Source of the DNA: Labrys wisconsinensis
GTDB taxonomy: Bacteria; Pseudomonadota; Alphaproteobacteria; Rhizobiales; Labraceae
NCBI RefSeq assembly: GCF_030814995.1
Contig: NZ_JAUSVX010000001.1
Coordinates: forward strand, 1,302,001 to 1,366,000
Direction of reading: 5' to 3'
Length of the DNA stretch: 64,000 bases
Shown here: piece by piece, positions 30,444 to 39,887 of the stretch
Layout: each line of letters begins with the position of its first letter
Numbering within the stretch: position 1 is the stretch's first letter
Notes under the pieces: generated by a model
Databases searched by the model: none
The model's input: the letters and a program-made list of their open reading frames with translations, nothing else
What the model was told of the DNA's origin: nothing
Translations under genes and position numbers: made by a program

Positions 30444-31085
30444 TCACCGCGCCGACGCCGTCAGGATCTTGAAGGCGAAGAAGCCGAACACGCCGGCAAA
30501 GCTGATGTCGATGCCACGCAGCACCCTGGGCCGGCGCTTCAGCCAGGCGATCACCCGCTCGGCGCCGAGGATCAGGGCGAAGGCGAGCGGCAGATTCACG
30601 GCGATGAAGAACAGGCCGAGGAAGAGCAGCTTGGCCGGGGCGTGGGGGTCGCTGGCCGTGACGAATTGCGGCAGGAAGGTCAGGAAGAACAGCACCACCT
30701 TCGGGTTGGTCAGGTTGATGCCGAGGCCGACCGCGAAGGTCTTCCAGAAGCTCTGCGGCGGCCGATCGTCGCCCTTGACGTTCAGCGCCGAGCCGGAGCG
30801 GATGGCGTCGATGGCGAGCCAGGCGAGATAGAGCGCGCCGACGATCTTCAGCGCTGTGAACGCCGTCGCCGAAGCCGCCAGCAGGGCGGAGAGGCCGACC
30901 GCCGCGAACACGGTGTGGCAGAGGCAGCCCACCTGCGTGCCCAGCATCGCCGCCGTGCCGCCCCGCCGCCCGCCGCTCAGCGTCTTGGCCAGCCACAGGC
31001 TCATGTCGGGGCCGGGCGTGATGAACAGGATCAGGCAGGCGAGGCTGTAGAACAGCAGCGTGTGGATATCGGGCAGGAAGGACAT
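30444..31085 (-). CDS. LysE/RhtB family amino-acid exporter
   Basis: A 213-residue inner-membrane exporter of the LysE superfamily with about six helices. The signature LILFITPGPDMSLWLAKTLS near residues 15-35 (GPD motif) and GLGINLTNPKVVLFFLTFLP near 120 are characteristic. ATG at 31085 (MSFLPDIHT) replaces a longer in-frame extension without family resemblance. The stop overlaps a possible GTG start of the downstream methyltransferase. A family A inverted-repeat pair lies directly upstream. Confidence 0.9.
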   Translation of the reverse strand: MSFLPDIHTLLFYSLACLILFITPGPDMSLWLAKTLSGGRRGGTAAMLGTQVGCLCHTVFAAVGLSALLAASATAFTALKIVGALYLAWLAIDAIRSGSALNVKGDDRPPQSFWKTFAVGLGINLTNPKVVLFFLTFLPQFVTASDPHAPAKLLFLGLFFIAVNLPLAFALILGAERVIAWLKRRPRVLRGIDISFAGVFGFFAFKILTASAR

Positions 31086-31179
31086 GGCAGCTCTCGCAGT
31101 CGGACCGAGCCCATAGCAGAGATCGCGCCGCGCGTCGAAGCGCCGTGGCAGGAATGGCGAATCCGGACGCACCATCCGC

Positions 31180-31317
31180 GACCGTCATGGGCGGACTTGA
31201 TCCGCCCATCCACGCGACCTCCGGCGCGGCAGGAGAGGGCACGGCGGCCGAGCAGCAATACTGGTCCTGCCGTTGCGTTCGCGTGGATGGCCGGGACAAG
31301 CCCGGCCATGACGGCGG
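31180..31317. repeat. Inverted-repeat pair, family A locus 2
   Basis: Two related arms in opposite orientation: 31180-31217 (GACCGTCATGGGCGGACTTG and on to CCATCCACGCGA) and 31275-31317 (GCGTTCGCGTGGATGGCCGG and on to GGCCATGACGGCGG). Each holds an internal hairpin. Unlike locus 1, the arms are similar but not identical. They fill the gap between the LysE gene and the rhaI stop, where a terminator for both could be expected. Confidence 0.82.
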
Positions 31318-31340
31318 AGAGGATGGAGCCCAGATCTCGG

Positions 31341-32633
31341 TTACACGATTCCCGCCGCCGCCACGCCCGTCGAGGGCCGCTCCTTCGCCTTCTCGGTGCG
31401 GTAGCCGGAGGCCCGGTAGACCGCGATCGGGTCCAGGGCGCCGCCGCTGCGCCGCCGCGCCTCGGCCAGGATCGGCGACACGTCGGTAACGAAGGCCTGC
31501 TTGATCAGGCGATGGGCGCCGAGGGCGTCGTTCTCCTCCTGCGCCGCCGCCAGCGCCGCCCGGTCGACCAGCACGGCCTGGGCGTGGGCGCGGCCGATCT
31601 CGATGGCCGAGCCGATCAGGCTCTCGATCGGGTCGGTGACGTTGTGCGACTGGTCGATCATATAGGCCGGCGCGAAATCCCTGGCCTTGCGGTGGGCCGC
31701 ATCCACCAGCTCGTTGAACACCAGGAACAGGCGGAACGGATCGACCGAGCCGGAATCGAGGTCGTCGTCGCCATATTTCGAATCGTTGAAATGGAAGCCC
31801 GCCAGCTTGCCGAAACGCACCAGCCGCGCCACGATCTGCTCGATGTTGACGTTGGGCGCGTGATGCCCGAGGTCCACCAGGCACTTGGCCTTCGGGCCGA
31901 GCTCCAGCGCCGCGGCGAAGTTCGAGCCCCAGTCCGAGATCACCGTGGAGTAGAAGGCCGGCTCGTAGAGCTTGTGCTCGAGGAACACCTGCCAGTCCGC
32001 CGGCAGGGCCATGTAAACCTGGCTCATCGCCTCCAGGTAGTTGTCGAGCGCCCGCGTCAGGTGGGACTGGCCGGGGAAGTTCGAGCCGTCGGCGATCCAC
32101 ACCGTCAGCGCCGTGGAGCCGAGCTTGCGACCGATCTCGATGCATTCGAGATTGTGCGCCACCGCCTGCTGGCGCGTCGCCTCGTCGTTGTTCGAGAGCG
32201 AGCCGAACTTGTAGCTGAGCTTCTGGCCCGGCTGGTCCTGGAAGGTGTTGGAGTTGACGGCGTCGAATCCGAGCCCCTGATGCGCCGCGGCTTCCCGCAG
32301 CTCGCCGTAGTCGGAAACCTTGTCCCAGGGAAAATGCGGCGACACCGTCGGCGTCGCCCGCGTCAGCTGCTGTATGACGCCGCAATCCTCGATCTTGTCG
32401 AAGATATTGCGCGGCTCGCCCGGGCCGGGAAAGCGGGCGAAGCGGGTGCCGCCGGTGCCCACGCCCCAGGTCGGCACCGCCACCGCAAAGGCCTGCGCCT
32501 CGCCCGTGACGGTCTCGATGTCGACGCCGCGCCGCGCCAGAGTGCGTCCGAGGGCGGCATAGTCCTCCTCGTGGCCCGGTGCGGCGGCGGCATTGGCCGA
32601 GGCGATGAGGTCGGCGGAAATCTGGAACGACAT
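31341..32633 (-). CDS. rhaI: L-rhamnose isomerase, rhizobial type
   Basis: A 430-residue TIM-barrel isomerase that converts L-rhamnose to L-rhamnulose. It matches the rhizobial RhaI (rhamnose catabolism isomerase) family, not E. coli RhaA. Metal-site candidates include FLEHKLYEPAFY, CLVDLGHHAPNVNIEQI and FHFNDSKYGDDDLDSG. ATG at 32633 has CGGAGG 6 bases upstream. It follows rhaD by 16 bases in the same operon, opposite to the transport genes. Confidence 0.93.
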   Translation of the reverse strand: MSFQISADLIASANAAAAPGHEEDYAALGRTLARRGVDIETVTGEAQAFAVAVPTWGVGTGGTRFARFPGPGEPRNIFDKIEDCGVIQQLTRATPTVSPHFPWDKVSDYGELREAAAHQGLGFDAVNSNTFQDQPGQKLSYKFGSLSNNDEATRQQAVAHNLECIEIGRKLGSTALTVWIADGSNFPGQSHLTRALDNYLEAMSQVYMALPADWQVFLEHKLYEPAFYSTVISDWGSNFAAALELGPKAKCLVDLGHHAPNVNIEQIVARLVRFGKLAGFHFNDSKYGDDDLDSGSVDPFRLFLVFNELVDAAHRKARDFAPAYMIDQSHNVTDPIESLIGSAIEIGRAHAQAVLVDRAALAAAQEENDALGAHRLIKQAFVTDVSPILAEARRRSGGALDPIAVYRASGYRTEKAKERPSTGVAAAGIV

Positions 32634-32649
32634 GGCGGCCTCCGAGGCG

Positions 32650-34770
32650 TCAGCGCGTGAAGCTGGTGGCGTTGCCGGCATCGACGTTGAGGAAGTTCCC
32701 CGTCGACTTGGCCGAAAGGTCGGAGGCGAAGAAATAGACGGCCTCGGCGATGTCCTCGGGGAAGACCGAGCGCTGCAGCAGCGAGCGCTTGCGGTAGAAT
32801 TCCTCGAGGTCGTCCTCGCCGATCTTGTTGGACTGCGCCCGCTGCTGGCGCCATTCGCCCTGCCAGATCTTCGAGCCGCGCAGCACCGCGTCGGGGTTGA
32901 CCGAGTTGACGCGGATGCCGAACGGCGCGCCCTCGAGCGCCATGCAGCGGGCGAGGTGCAGCTCCGCCGCCTTGGCGGTGCAATAGGCCGAGGCGCCGGC
33001 CGAGGCGGCGACGCCGTTCTTGGAGCCGATGAACACGATCGAGCCGCCGCGGCCCTGCTGCTTCATCAGCCGGTAGCCTTCGCGCGCCACCAGGAAATAG
33101 CCGGTGGCAAGGATCGAGATGTTGCGGTTCCACAACTCCAGCGACGTGTCCTCCACCGGCGCGGCGGAAGAGATGCCGGCATTGTTGACGACGATGTCGA
33201 TGCCGCCGAAGGCGCGGGCGGTCTCGGCGAAGGAGCCGATCACCGCCGCCTCGTCGGTGACGTCGACCCTGACGCCGCGCACCACGTCCTTGCCGAAGGC
33301 CTTGCCGAACTCGGCGACGCTCTCGTCGAGCGCGCCCTGGTCGATGTCGGCCAGGACCACGCAGGCGCCCTCCGCCATCAGGCGGGCGGCGATCGCCCGG
33401 CCGATGCCGCCGGCCCCGCCGGTGACCAGGGCGATGCGCCCGGCCAGGCTCTTGGGCTTGGGCATCCGCTGCAGCTTGGCCTCTTCCAGGAGCCAGTATT
33501 CGATGTCGAACGCCTCCTGCTCGGGCAGGCCGACATAGTCGCTGACGCTGGTCGCCCCGCGCATCACGTTGATGGCGTTGACGTAGAACTCGCCGGCGAT
33601 GCGCGCGGTCGCCTTGTCGGCGGCGAAGGACAGCATGCCGATGCCGGGCACGAGGTAGATCACCGCGTTGGGGTCGCGCATGGCCGGCGAATCCGCATGC
33701 TTGCAGCGCTGGTAATAGGCGGCGTAGTCGGCCCGGTAGGCCTCGATGAGGTCGTCGAGCCCGGCGATGGCTGCTTCGATGCCGCCCGAAGCGGGATCGA
33801 AGGGGATCACCAGCGGCCGGATCTTGGTGCGCAGGAAATGGTCGGGGCAGGAGGTGCCGAGCGGGGCGAGGCGGTCGAGCGCGTTGGAATTGACGAAGTC
33901 CAGCACTTCCGGCGCGTCGTTGAAATGCCCGACCTTGGCCTTGCTCTCCTCCTTGCCGATGCGGCCGCGGATCTCCGGCATCAGGCGCGCGGCGACGGCG
34001 GCGCGCGCTTCGGGCGCCAACGCGGCGACCCGCTCGCCGCCGAAGGCCGGGCGCTGGCCGTTGGCCTTGAGCCAGTCGGCCGCGGTCTGGATGATGCGCA
34101 GCGTCGTCTGGTAGCAGGCCTTGGAGGTCGGGCCCCAGGTGAACAGGCCGTGGCCGCCGAGCACCACGCCGACCAGCTTCGGGTCGCTCTTGGCGACGGC
34201 CTCCAGCTTCAGGCCGAGGTCGAAGCCGGGGCGCTGCCAGGGCAGGAAGCCGATCTCGCCGCCGAACACGGTCTTCGTCAGCTCTTCGGCATTGCGCGAG
34301 GCGGCGAGGGCGATCACCGCGTCGGAATGGACATGGTCGACATGGGCGGCCGGCACGAAGGCATGCAGGGGCGTGTCGATCGAGGCTGCGCGCGGGTTGA
34401 GGTTGAAGGTGCAATGGGGCAGGTAGCCCACCATCTCGTCCTCGTGCGCGATGCCGCGATAGAGCCCTTTGAGCTGCTCCAGCTTGTCGAGATAGAGGGT
34501 GGAGAAGCCGTCGAGCTTCATCGAGCCGATATCGCCGCCCGAGCCCTTGACCCACAGCACCGTGGCCTCGGCCCCGGTGAGCGGGTCGCGGGCCGCAACC
34601 TTGGCCGAGGTGTTGCCGCCGCCGAAATTGGTGATCCGGAGGTCCGAGCCCAGGAGGTTGGAGCGGTAGAGCAGCTGGCCGGGCTCGTCGAGGCCCGCCG
34701 CCTTGGCGTCGTCCCAGAGATCGGGGAGACGGTCGGAGGGCGGCGATCCGGCGGGCGAATGGGCGTTCAT
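32650..34770 (-). CDS. rhaD: Bifunctional rhamnulose-1-phosphate aldolase/lactaldehyde dehydrogenase
   Basis: A 706-residue fusion. The N-terminal part (to about 420) is a class II aldolase that cleaves rhamnulose-1-phosphate to DHAP and lactaldehyde; the zinc/His region is in AHVDHVHSDAVIALA, with GHGLFTWGPT further on. The C-terminal part (from about 435) is a short-chain dehydrogenase with NAD motif TGGAGGIGRAIA and catalytic YCTAK near residue 598. It probably acts on lactaldehyde. ATG has GGGAG 8 bases upstream. It heads the rhaD-rhaI operon, divergent from rhaR. Confidence 0.95.
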   Translation of the reverse strand: MNAHSPAGSPPSDRLPDLWDDAKAAGLDEPGQLLYRSNLLGSDLRITNFGGGNTSAKVAARDPLTGAEATVLWVKGSGGDIGSMKLDGFSTLYLDKLEQLKGLYRGIAHEDEMVGYLPHCTFNLNPRAASIDTPLHAFVPAAHVDHVHSDAVIALAASRNAEELTKTVFGGEIGFLPWQRPGFDLGLKLEAVAKSDPKLVGVVLGGHGLFTWGPTSKACYQTTLRIIQTAADWLKANGQRPAFGGERVAALAPEARAAVAARLMPEIRGRIGKEESKAKVGHFNDAPEVLDFVNSNALDRLAPLGTSCPDHFLRTKIRPLVIPFDPASGGIEAAIAGLDDLIEAYRADYAAYYQRCKHADSPAMRDPNAVIYLVPGIGMLSFAADKATARIAGEFYVNAINVMRGATSVSDYVGLPEQEAFDIEYWLLEEAKLQRMPKPKSLAGRIALVTGGAGGIGRAIAARLMAEGACVVLADIDQGALDESVAEFGKAFGKDVVRGVRVDVTDEAAVIGSFAETARAFGGIDIVVNNAGISSAAPVEDTSLELWNRNISILATGYFLVAREGYRLMKQQGRGGSIVFIGSKNGVAASAGASAYCTAKAAELHLARCMALEGAPFGIRVNSVNPDAVLRGSKIWQGEWRQQRAQSNKIGEDDLEEFYRKRSLLQRSVFPEDIAEAVYFFASDLSAKSTGNFLNVDAGNATSFTR

Positions 34771-34878
34771 GGCGCGGCTCCCAGAGGGCGTGACATCTTT
34801 TGATGATTGATGACCGTTTAGGCCGCCATTCGATCACAGTCAATCACCGGTCCGCAGCGATCTTGCCCATACGAGCGT

Positions 34879-34911
34879 TTTTGCGACGCAAAATGATCGT
34901 TTGCATTGCAA
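34879..34911. promoter_or_regulatory. Candidate RhaR operator palindromes in the rhaD-rhaR gap
   Basis: In the 218-base gap between divergent rhaD and rhaR there is a perfect 15-bp palindrome TTTTGCGACGCAAAA at 34879-34893 and an 11-bp palindrome TTGCATTGCAA at 34901-34911. Their centres are 20 bases apart, about two helical turns. The surrounding DNA is AT-richer than its neighbours. DeoR repressors bind such repeated sites, so these are the best operator candidates for both rha operons. Binding is inferred. Confidence 0.55.
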
Positions 34912-34988
34912 TATTGGTCGAATCTTGCGGATTCCCTTTGACGACCGTGAGCGTTCGTGGCATTTCGTGAGCGAACAGGAGGCGCTCG

Positions 34989-35786
34989 ATGCACGAACGG
35001 GAGCGGTGGCAGGCCATTCTGGAGCAGGTCCGGCAGCGGGCTGTCATGCCCGTGCGCGACCTCGCCGGCCTCCTCGACGCCTCGCCGGCAACCCTGCGCC
35101 GCGACCTGACCAAGCTGGCCGAGATGGGGCTGCTGCGCCGCGTGCACGGGGCGGTGGAAGCGGTGTCGCAGGACGACCGGCCGCAGCTCGCCACCCGCTC
35201 CTTCGACGTCAGCCGCACCCTCAACGGCGCCCGCAAGCGGGTCATCGCCAGGGCCGCGGTGGACCTGTGCCGGGACGGGGAATCGATCATCATCAACGGC
35301 GGCACCACCACCGGCCAGATGATCGAGTTCCTGCGCCCGCGCCGCCTGCACATTCTGACCAATTCCTTCCCCGTGGCCGAGGCCTTGGTGCACGACAGCG
35401 AGAACCGCATCGTCCTGCCGGGCGGCGAGATCTACCGGGAGCAGAACGTCATCGTCTCGCCCTTCGACGACGATTCGATCCAGCACTACACCGCCTCGAA
35501 GATGTTCATGAGCGCGCTGTCGATCGGCCCGCTCGGCGTGATCGAGGGCGACCCGCTGCTCGCCCGGGCCGAGGCCAAGCTGCTGAAGCGCGCCGCCGAC
35601 CTGATCGTGCTGGCCGATTCCTCCAAGTTCGAGCCGCGCGGCAACATGGCCGTGGCGCCGCTCTCGCGCATCCACACCCTGATCACCGACGACGCGGCGC
35701 CGGCCTCGGGGCTCGCCATGCTGCGCGATGCCGGCGTTCGGGTCATCATCGCGCAGGACGAGGAGGCGATGATCCACGCCGCCTGA
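34989..35786 (+). CDS. rhaR: DeoR-family rhamnose operon repressor
   Basis: A 265-residue DeoR-type regulator. An N-terminal winged helix-turn-helix (residues about 18-55, PVRDLAGLLDASPATLRRDL) is followed by a sugar-phosphate sensor domain with the family motifs INGGTTTGQMIEFL, LPGGEIYREQN and LADSSKF. In Rhizobium leguminosarum RhaR represses the rha genes. ATG has AGGAGG 6 bases upstream. It is the first gene of the rhaRSTPQ-M-K run and divergent from rhaD. Confidence 0.93.
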   Translation: MHERERWQAILEQVRQRAVMPVRDLAGLLDASPATLRRDLTKLAEMGLLRRVHGAVEAVSQDDRPQLATRSFDVSRTLNGARKRVIARAAVDLCRDGESIIINGGTTTGQMIEFLRPRRLHILTNSFPVAEALVHDSENRIVLPGGEIYREQNVIVSPFDDDSIQHYTASKMFMSALSIGPLGVIEGDPLLARAEAKLLKRAADLIVLADSSKFEPRGNMAVAPLSRIHTLITDDAAPASGLAMLRDAGVRVIIAQDEEAMIHAA

Positions 35787-35848
35787 GCCGCGCCGACGCC
35801 GACACAACGATCCGATCGAGAACCGACGGACATGGGAGGACCTGAGAG

Positions 35849-36874
35849 ATGAGTCATCAGCAATCGCGCCGCGACGCGCTGAAGCTGCTTGCCGCCACCG
35901 CCCTGGCGGGCGCGGCGCCGCTGCCCTTCGGCCAGGCGCAGGCCGCCGGCAACCTGCGCATCGCCATGGTGGTGAAGGCGCTCGGCATCGGCTTCTTCGA
36001 CGCCTGCCGCGACGGCGGCCAGGAAGCGGTGAAGGAGCTCGGCAATGCCGAGCTGATCTATACCGGCCCGACGGCCACGACAGGCGAGGCGCAGATCCAG
36101 GTCATCGACGGCCTGATCGCCCAGAAGGTCAACGCCATCGCCGTCTCGGCCAACGACCCCGATGCGCTGGTGCCGGTGTGCAAGAAGGCGCTGCAGCGCG
36201 GCATCAAGGTGATCTCCTTCGATTCCGCCGTCGGCCCGGCCGGGCGCATCATGCACCTCAACCCGTCCAACAACGACCTCATCGGCTCCAAATGCGTGCA
36301 GATGATCGCCGGCACCCTGCACAATGAGGGCGAGGTCGCGATCCTCTCGGCCACCACGACCTCGACGAACCAGAACACCTGGATCGAGAAGATGAAGGTG
36401 GAATGGGCCAAACCCGACTATGCCAAGATGAAGCTGGTCGCAACCGTCTACGGCGACGACCTCGCCGACAAGAGCTATCGCGAGACCGTGGCCCTCCTGA
36501 AGGCCCATCCCAACCTCAAGGGCATCATCGCCCCGACCTCGGTCGGCATCGTCGCCGCCGCCAAGGCCGTGGTCGACAACGGGCTGGTCGGCAAGGTCTA
36601 TGTCTCCGGCCTCGGCCTGCCCTCGGAGATGAAGGCGGCCGTGCTCGCCGGCGCCACCGACACCTTCGCCATCTGGAACCCGATCGACCTCGGCTACACC
36701 GCCACCATGATCGCCGCCGCCCTGGTCAAGGGCGAGGCCACCGGCAAGGCCGGCACCGTCGTCAAGGCCGGGCGCATGGGCGACATCAAGATCGGCGAGG
36801 GCAACGAGGCGGCCATGGCCGACCCCTTCACCTTCGACAAGACCAACATCGAGAAGTTCTCGAAGATCTTCTGA
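35849..36874 (+). CDS. rhaS: Rhamnose ABC transporter substrate-binding protein
   Basis: A 341-residue periplasmic binding protein (type I, ribose-binding-like). The N-terminus has a Tat-like signal: QSRRDALKLLAATALAGAAP, cleaved near AQAAGN. The mature part has AVSANDPDALVPVCKKAL and VKVISFDSAVGPAGR-type blocks typical of RhaS. ATG is preceded by GGGAGG and TGAGAG. It delivers rhamnose to the RhaTPQ importer. A family A repeat pair separates it from rhaT. Confidence 0.93.
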   Translation: MSHQQSRRDALKLLAATALAGAAPLPFGQAQAAGNLRIAMVVKALGIGFFDACRDGGQEAVKELGNAELIYTGPTATTGEAQIQVIDGLIAQKVNAIAVSANDPDALVPVCKKALQRGIKVISFDSAVGPAGRIMHLNPSNNDLIGSKCVQMIAGTLHNEGEVAILSATTTSTNQNTWIEKMKVEWAKPDYAKMKLVATVYGDDLADKSYRETVALLKAHPNLKGIIAPTSVGIVAAAKAVVDNGLVGKVYVSGLGLPSEMKAAVLAGATDTFAIWNPIDLGYTATMIAAALVKGEATGKAGTVVKAGRMGDIKIGEGNEAAMADPFTFDKTNIEKFSKIF

Positions 36875-36912
36875 GCCGGGAAGGGATATCCGGCGCAAGG
36901 CCGGCAGGACTT

Positions 36913-37003
36913 CGTCATGGCCGGACTTGATCCGGCCATCCACGCGAACACGGTCGAGGTGGAGATCGCGTGGATGGCCGGGACGAGCCCGGCCATGACG
37001 CCG
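36913..37003. repeat. Inverted-repeat pair, family A locus 3
   Basis: Two arms in opposite orientation: 36913-36949 (CGTCATGGCCGGACTTGATC and on) and 36964-37003 (ATCGCGTGGATGGCCGGGAC and on). Each has an inner CCGG-rich hairpin. It lies in the rhaS-rhaT gap, within a transcribed region. It may protect or trim the upstream mRNA and so set high RhaS relative to the rest of the importer. Confidence 0.82.
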
Positions 37004-37075
37004 CGGTTTTGGCTCTGTCCGCACTCGACATTATTCGAAATCACCAGGCCGGCAATCGTGGATGGCGCATCGAGC

Positions 37076-38623
37076 ATGACATCAGGGTCCACCCTGTCCC
37101 TTCGTCCGGAGGCGGCGGGACCGGCGGCCACGCCGGCCCGGCCGCTGCTGGCGCTCGAGGGCGTTTCCAAGCGCTTTCCCGGCGTGCGCGCCTTGAGCGG
37201 CGTCCACCTCACCCTGCATGCCGGCGAGGTGACGGCGCTGCTCGGCGAGAACGGCGCCGGCAAGTCGACCATCGTCAAGATCCTCACCGGCATCTACCAG
37301 CCGACCGAGGGCACCATCCGCATCGACGGCGAGGTGCGCAGCTTCGCCGGTCCGCGCGATGCCTGGGCCGCCGGCGTCACCGCCATCCACCAGGAGACGG
37401 TGATGTTCGACGAGCTTTCCGTCGCCGAGAACGTGTTCATGGGCCACATGCCCGCGGGCCAGGGCCGCCTGGTCGACTGGGGCGCCATGCGTGCCCGCAC
37501 CCGCGAGCTCCTCACCCGGCTCGACTGCGACATCGACCCGGATACGCCGCTGAAGGCGCTCGGCGTCGCCCAGAAGCACCTGGTCGAGATCGCCCGTGCC
37601 CTGTCGCACGATGCGCGCATCGTCATCATGGACGAGCCGACCGCGGCGCTCTCGGCCCGCGAGATCGACGACCTCTTCCGCATCGTCGACCAGCTCAAGC
37701 GCGAGGGCCGCGCCATCCTGTTCATCTCGCACAAGTTCGAGGAGATCTTCCGCGTCGCCGACCGCTGGACCTGCCTGCGCGACGGCGAGCATGTCGGCGA
37801 GGGCGCCATCGCCGATGCGACGCCCGCCGAGCTGGTGCGCCTGATGGTCGGCCGCTCCATCGACCAGGTCTTCCCCAAGCGGGCGGTGCCGATCGGCGGC
37901 GTGGCGCTGGAGGTCGAGGGCCTCGGCAATGCCACCGAGTTCGCCGACATCTCCTTCTCCCTGCGCCAGGGCGAGATCCTCGGCCTCTACGGCCTGGTCG
38001 GCGCCGGGCGCTCGGAGGTGATGCAGGCGCTGTTCGGCATCACCCGGCCGACGCGCGGGCAGATCCGCGTCAACGGCGAGGCGCTCGCCATCGCGTCGCC
38101 CGCCGACGCCATCCGCGCCGGCATCGCCTATGTGCCGGAGGACCGGCAGGTGCAGGGCGCCGTGCTGCCCTTCGGCGTGCGTGAGAACCTCACCCTGGCG
38201 AGCCTGGCCCGCCATGCCCGCGCCTCCTTCCTGTCGCGCCGCTCCGAGCTCGCCGATACCCGCCGCCTCGGCACCCGCCTCTCCGTCAAGGCCGCCAGCT
38301 GGGACCAGAAGCTCCAGGAGCTCTCCGGCGGCAACCAGCAGAAGGTGGTCATCGCCAAATGGCTGGCGACCAACCCGAGGATCATCATCCTCGACGAGCC
38401 GACCAAGGGCATCGACGTCGGCTCCAAGGCGGCGGTGCACGACTTCATGGTCGAGCTCGCCGGCGAGGGCCTCGCCGTGCTGCTGATCTCGTCCGAGCTG
38501 CCGGAGGTGATGGGCATGGCCGACCGTATCCTGGTCATGCACGAGGGCCGCATCGTCAGGGAGTTCGACCGCGCCGCGATGGACGCCGCCGCCATCGTCA
38601 CCGCGGCGACGGGAGGCCATTGA
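37076..38623 (+). CDS. rhaT: Rhamnose ABC transporter ATP-binding protein
   Basis: A 515-residue double ATPase of the sugar importer (RbsA type). The N-terminal domain has Walker A GENGAGKST near residue 61, signature LGVAQKHLVEIARAL and Walker B IVIMDEPTAALS. The C-terminal domain has a degenerate Walker A, LVGAGRSEVMQALFG, the signature ELSGGNQQKVVIAKWL and Walker B IIILDEPTKGIDVGSK. This asymmetry is normal for the family. ATG at 37076 is used; the frame upstream runs through repeat A. Confidence 0.94.
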   Translation: MTSGSTLSLRPEAAGPAATPARPLLALEGVSKRFPGVRALSGVHLTLHAGEVTALLGENGAGKSTIVKILTGIYQPTEGTIRIDGEVRSFAGPRDAWAAGVTAIHQETVMFDELSVAENVFMGHMPAGQGRLVDWGAMRARTRELLTRLDCDIDPDTPLKALGVAQKHLVEIARALSHDARIVIMDEPTAALSAREIDDLFRIVDQLKREGRAILFISHKFEEIFRVADRWTCLRDGEHVGEGAIADATPAELVRLMVGRSIDQVFPKRAVPIGGVALEVEGLGNATEFADISFSLRQGEILGLYGLVGAGRSEVMQALFGITRPTRGQIRVNGEALAIASPADAIRAGIAYVPEDRQVQGAVLPFGVRENLTLASLARHARASFLSRRSELADTRRLGTRLSVKAASWDQKLQELSGGNQQKVVIAKWLATNPRIIILDEPTKGIDVGSKAAVHDFMVELAGEGLAVLLISSELPEVMGMADRILVMHEGRIVREFDRAAMDAAAIVTAATGGH

Positions 38624-38672
38624 TGCGGGGTTCAACAAAGCCGCTTCTGTGGAAGCCTCGACGCCAGCCAAT

Positions 38673-38776
38673 CCCCTCCCCCCTGCGGGGAGGGATAAAG
38701 GGTGGGGGTCCATCAGGACAGGGCGAGCCCTACGTCACCGACCCCCACCCCTTACCCCTCCCCGCAGGGGAGAGGG
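38673..38776. repeat. Long imperfect inverted repeat, family B copy 2
   Basis: The arms at 38673-38710 and 38740-38776 are inverted copies with inner CCCCTGCGGGG-type hairpins and the GGGTGGGGGTC tail, as in copy 1 at 11843-11946. The arm length and the 29-base gap are nearly the same in both. It lies between rhaT and rhaP inside the rhamnose operon. The flanking sequence of the two copies is unrelated, so the element itself is the repeated unit. Confidence 0.85.
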
Positions 38777-38885
38777 AAGGCCGCAGCGTCGCGCCCGTTC
38801 TGAAACGGAGCCGTCTCGCTCCTCGGACATTCCTTTTCGTCCATAGTTTCGGCGGAGAGTTCGCTGCCTCGCCGGGAGACGCCCG

Positions 38886-39887
38886 ATGACTTCCCTCGTC
38901 CGCCGCTATGCCCGCGAGGCGGCGCTGGCCGCGATCATCGTGGCCATGGTCCTCGCCATCGGCCTGCGCGCGCCGGTGTTCCTGACGCCGGGAAGCCTCG
39001 TCGGCGTCGCCACCGACACCGCCATCCTCGCCATGCTCGCCCTGGCGCAGATGTGCGTCATCCTCACCCGCGGCATCGACCTGTCCGTCGCCGCCAACCT
39101 CGCCCTCACCGGCATGATCGTGGCCCTCCTGCAGAAGGCCATGCCGGAGCTGCCGGTCGCGCCGATCCTCCTCGCCGCCGTCGTCATCGGCACCGTCCTC
39201 GGCTTCGTCAACGGCGCCCTGGTGGCCTTCGTCGGCATCCCGCCGATCGTGGCGACGCTCGGCACGCTCGCCGTCTATCGCGGCCTGGTCTTCGTCGTCG
39301 GCGGCGGCCAATGGGTGATGTCCGACAAGATGAGCCCGGCCTTCCTCGACTTTCCCCGCGGCGCCGTCCTCGGCGTGCCCAACCTGATCTGGACCGCCGG
39401 CCTGGTCGCCGCCGCCTTCGCCCTGTTCCTCGGCCGCACCCGCACCGGCCGCGCGCTCTACGCGGTCGGCGGCAACCCGGTGGCCGCGCGCTATTGCGGC
39501 ATCGATCCGGCGCGCCAGCAGCTGCTGGTCTTCACGCTCTCAGGCGCGGTGGCAGGCCTCTCCGGCTATCTGTGGGTGTCGCGCTTCGGCATCGCCTACA
39601 CCGACGTCGCCGTCGGCTACGAGCTCACCGTCATCGCCGCCTGCGTCATCGGCGGCGTCTCGATCGGCGGCGGCATCGGCTCGGTCACGGGCACGCTGCT
39701 CGGCGCGCTGTTCCTCGGCGTGGTCGTCAACGCCCTGCCCGTCATCAACGTCTCGCCCTTCTGGCAGATGGCGATTTCCGGCGCGGTCATCCTCGCCGCC
39801 GTCGTCGTCAACGCCCGGGCCGAGAAGCGCGGCGGCAAGCTGATCTTGCCCGAGGCCCGCCGCGCCGCCGCCGGAGGCCAGCCATGA
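38886..39887 (+). CDS. rhaP: Rhamnose ABC transporter permease
   Basis: A 333-residue inner-membrane permease (RbsC/BPD_transp_2 type) with about eight to ten helices. Conserved blocks: MCVILTRGIDLSVAANLALT near residue 58, PPIVATLGTLAVYRGL, ALYAVGGNPVAARYCGI and IGGVSIGGGIGSVTGTLLGA near the end. GGGAGA lies 6 bases before the ATG. It pairs with RhaQ to form the channel; its stop overlaps the rhaQ start (ATGA). Confidence 0.93.
   Translation: MTSLVRRYAREAALAAIIVAMVLAIGLRAPVFLTPGSLVGVATDTAILAMLALAQMCVILTRGIDLSVAANLALTGMIVALLQKAMPELPVAPILLAAVVIGTVLGFVNGALVAFVGIPPIVATLGTLAVYRGLVFVVGGGQWVMSDKMSPAFLDFPRGAVLGVPNLIWTAGLVAAAFALFLGRTRTGRALYAVGGNPVAARYCGIDPARQQLLVFTLSGAVAGLSGYLWVSRFGIAYTDVAVGYELTVIAACVIGGVSIGGGIGSVTGTLLGALFLGVVVNALPVINVSPFWQMAISGAVILAAVVVNARAEKRGGKLILPEARRAAAGGQP

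Noticed and set aside
36917-37075. Upstream extension of rhaT
   Set aside because: The extension encodes translated family A repeat; conserved ABC sequence begins after ATG 37076.
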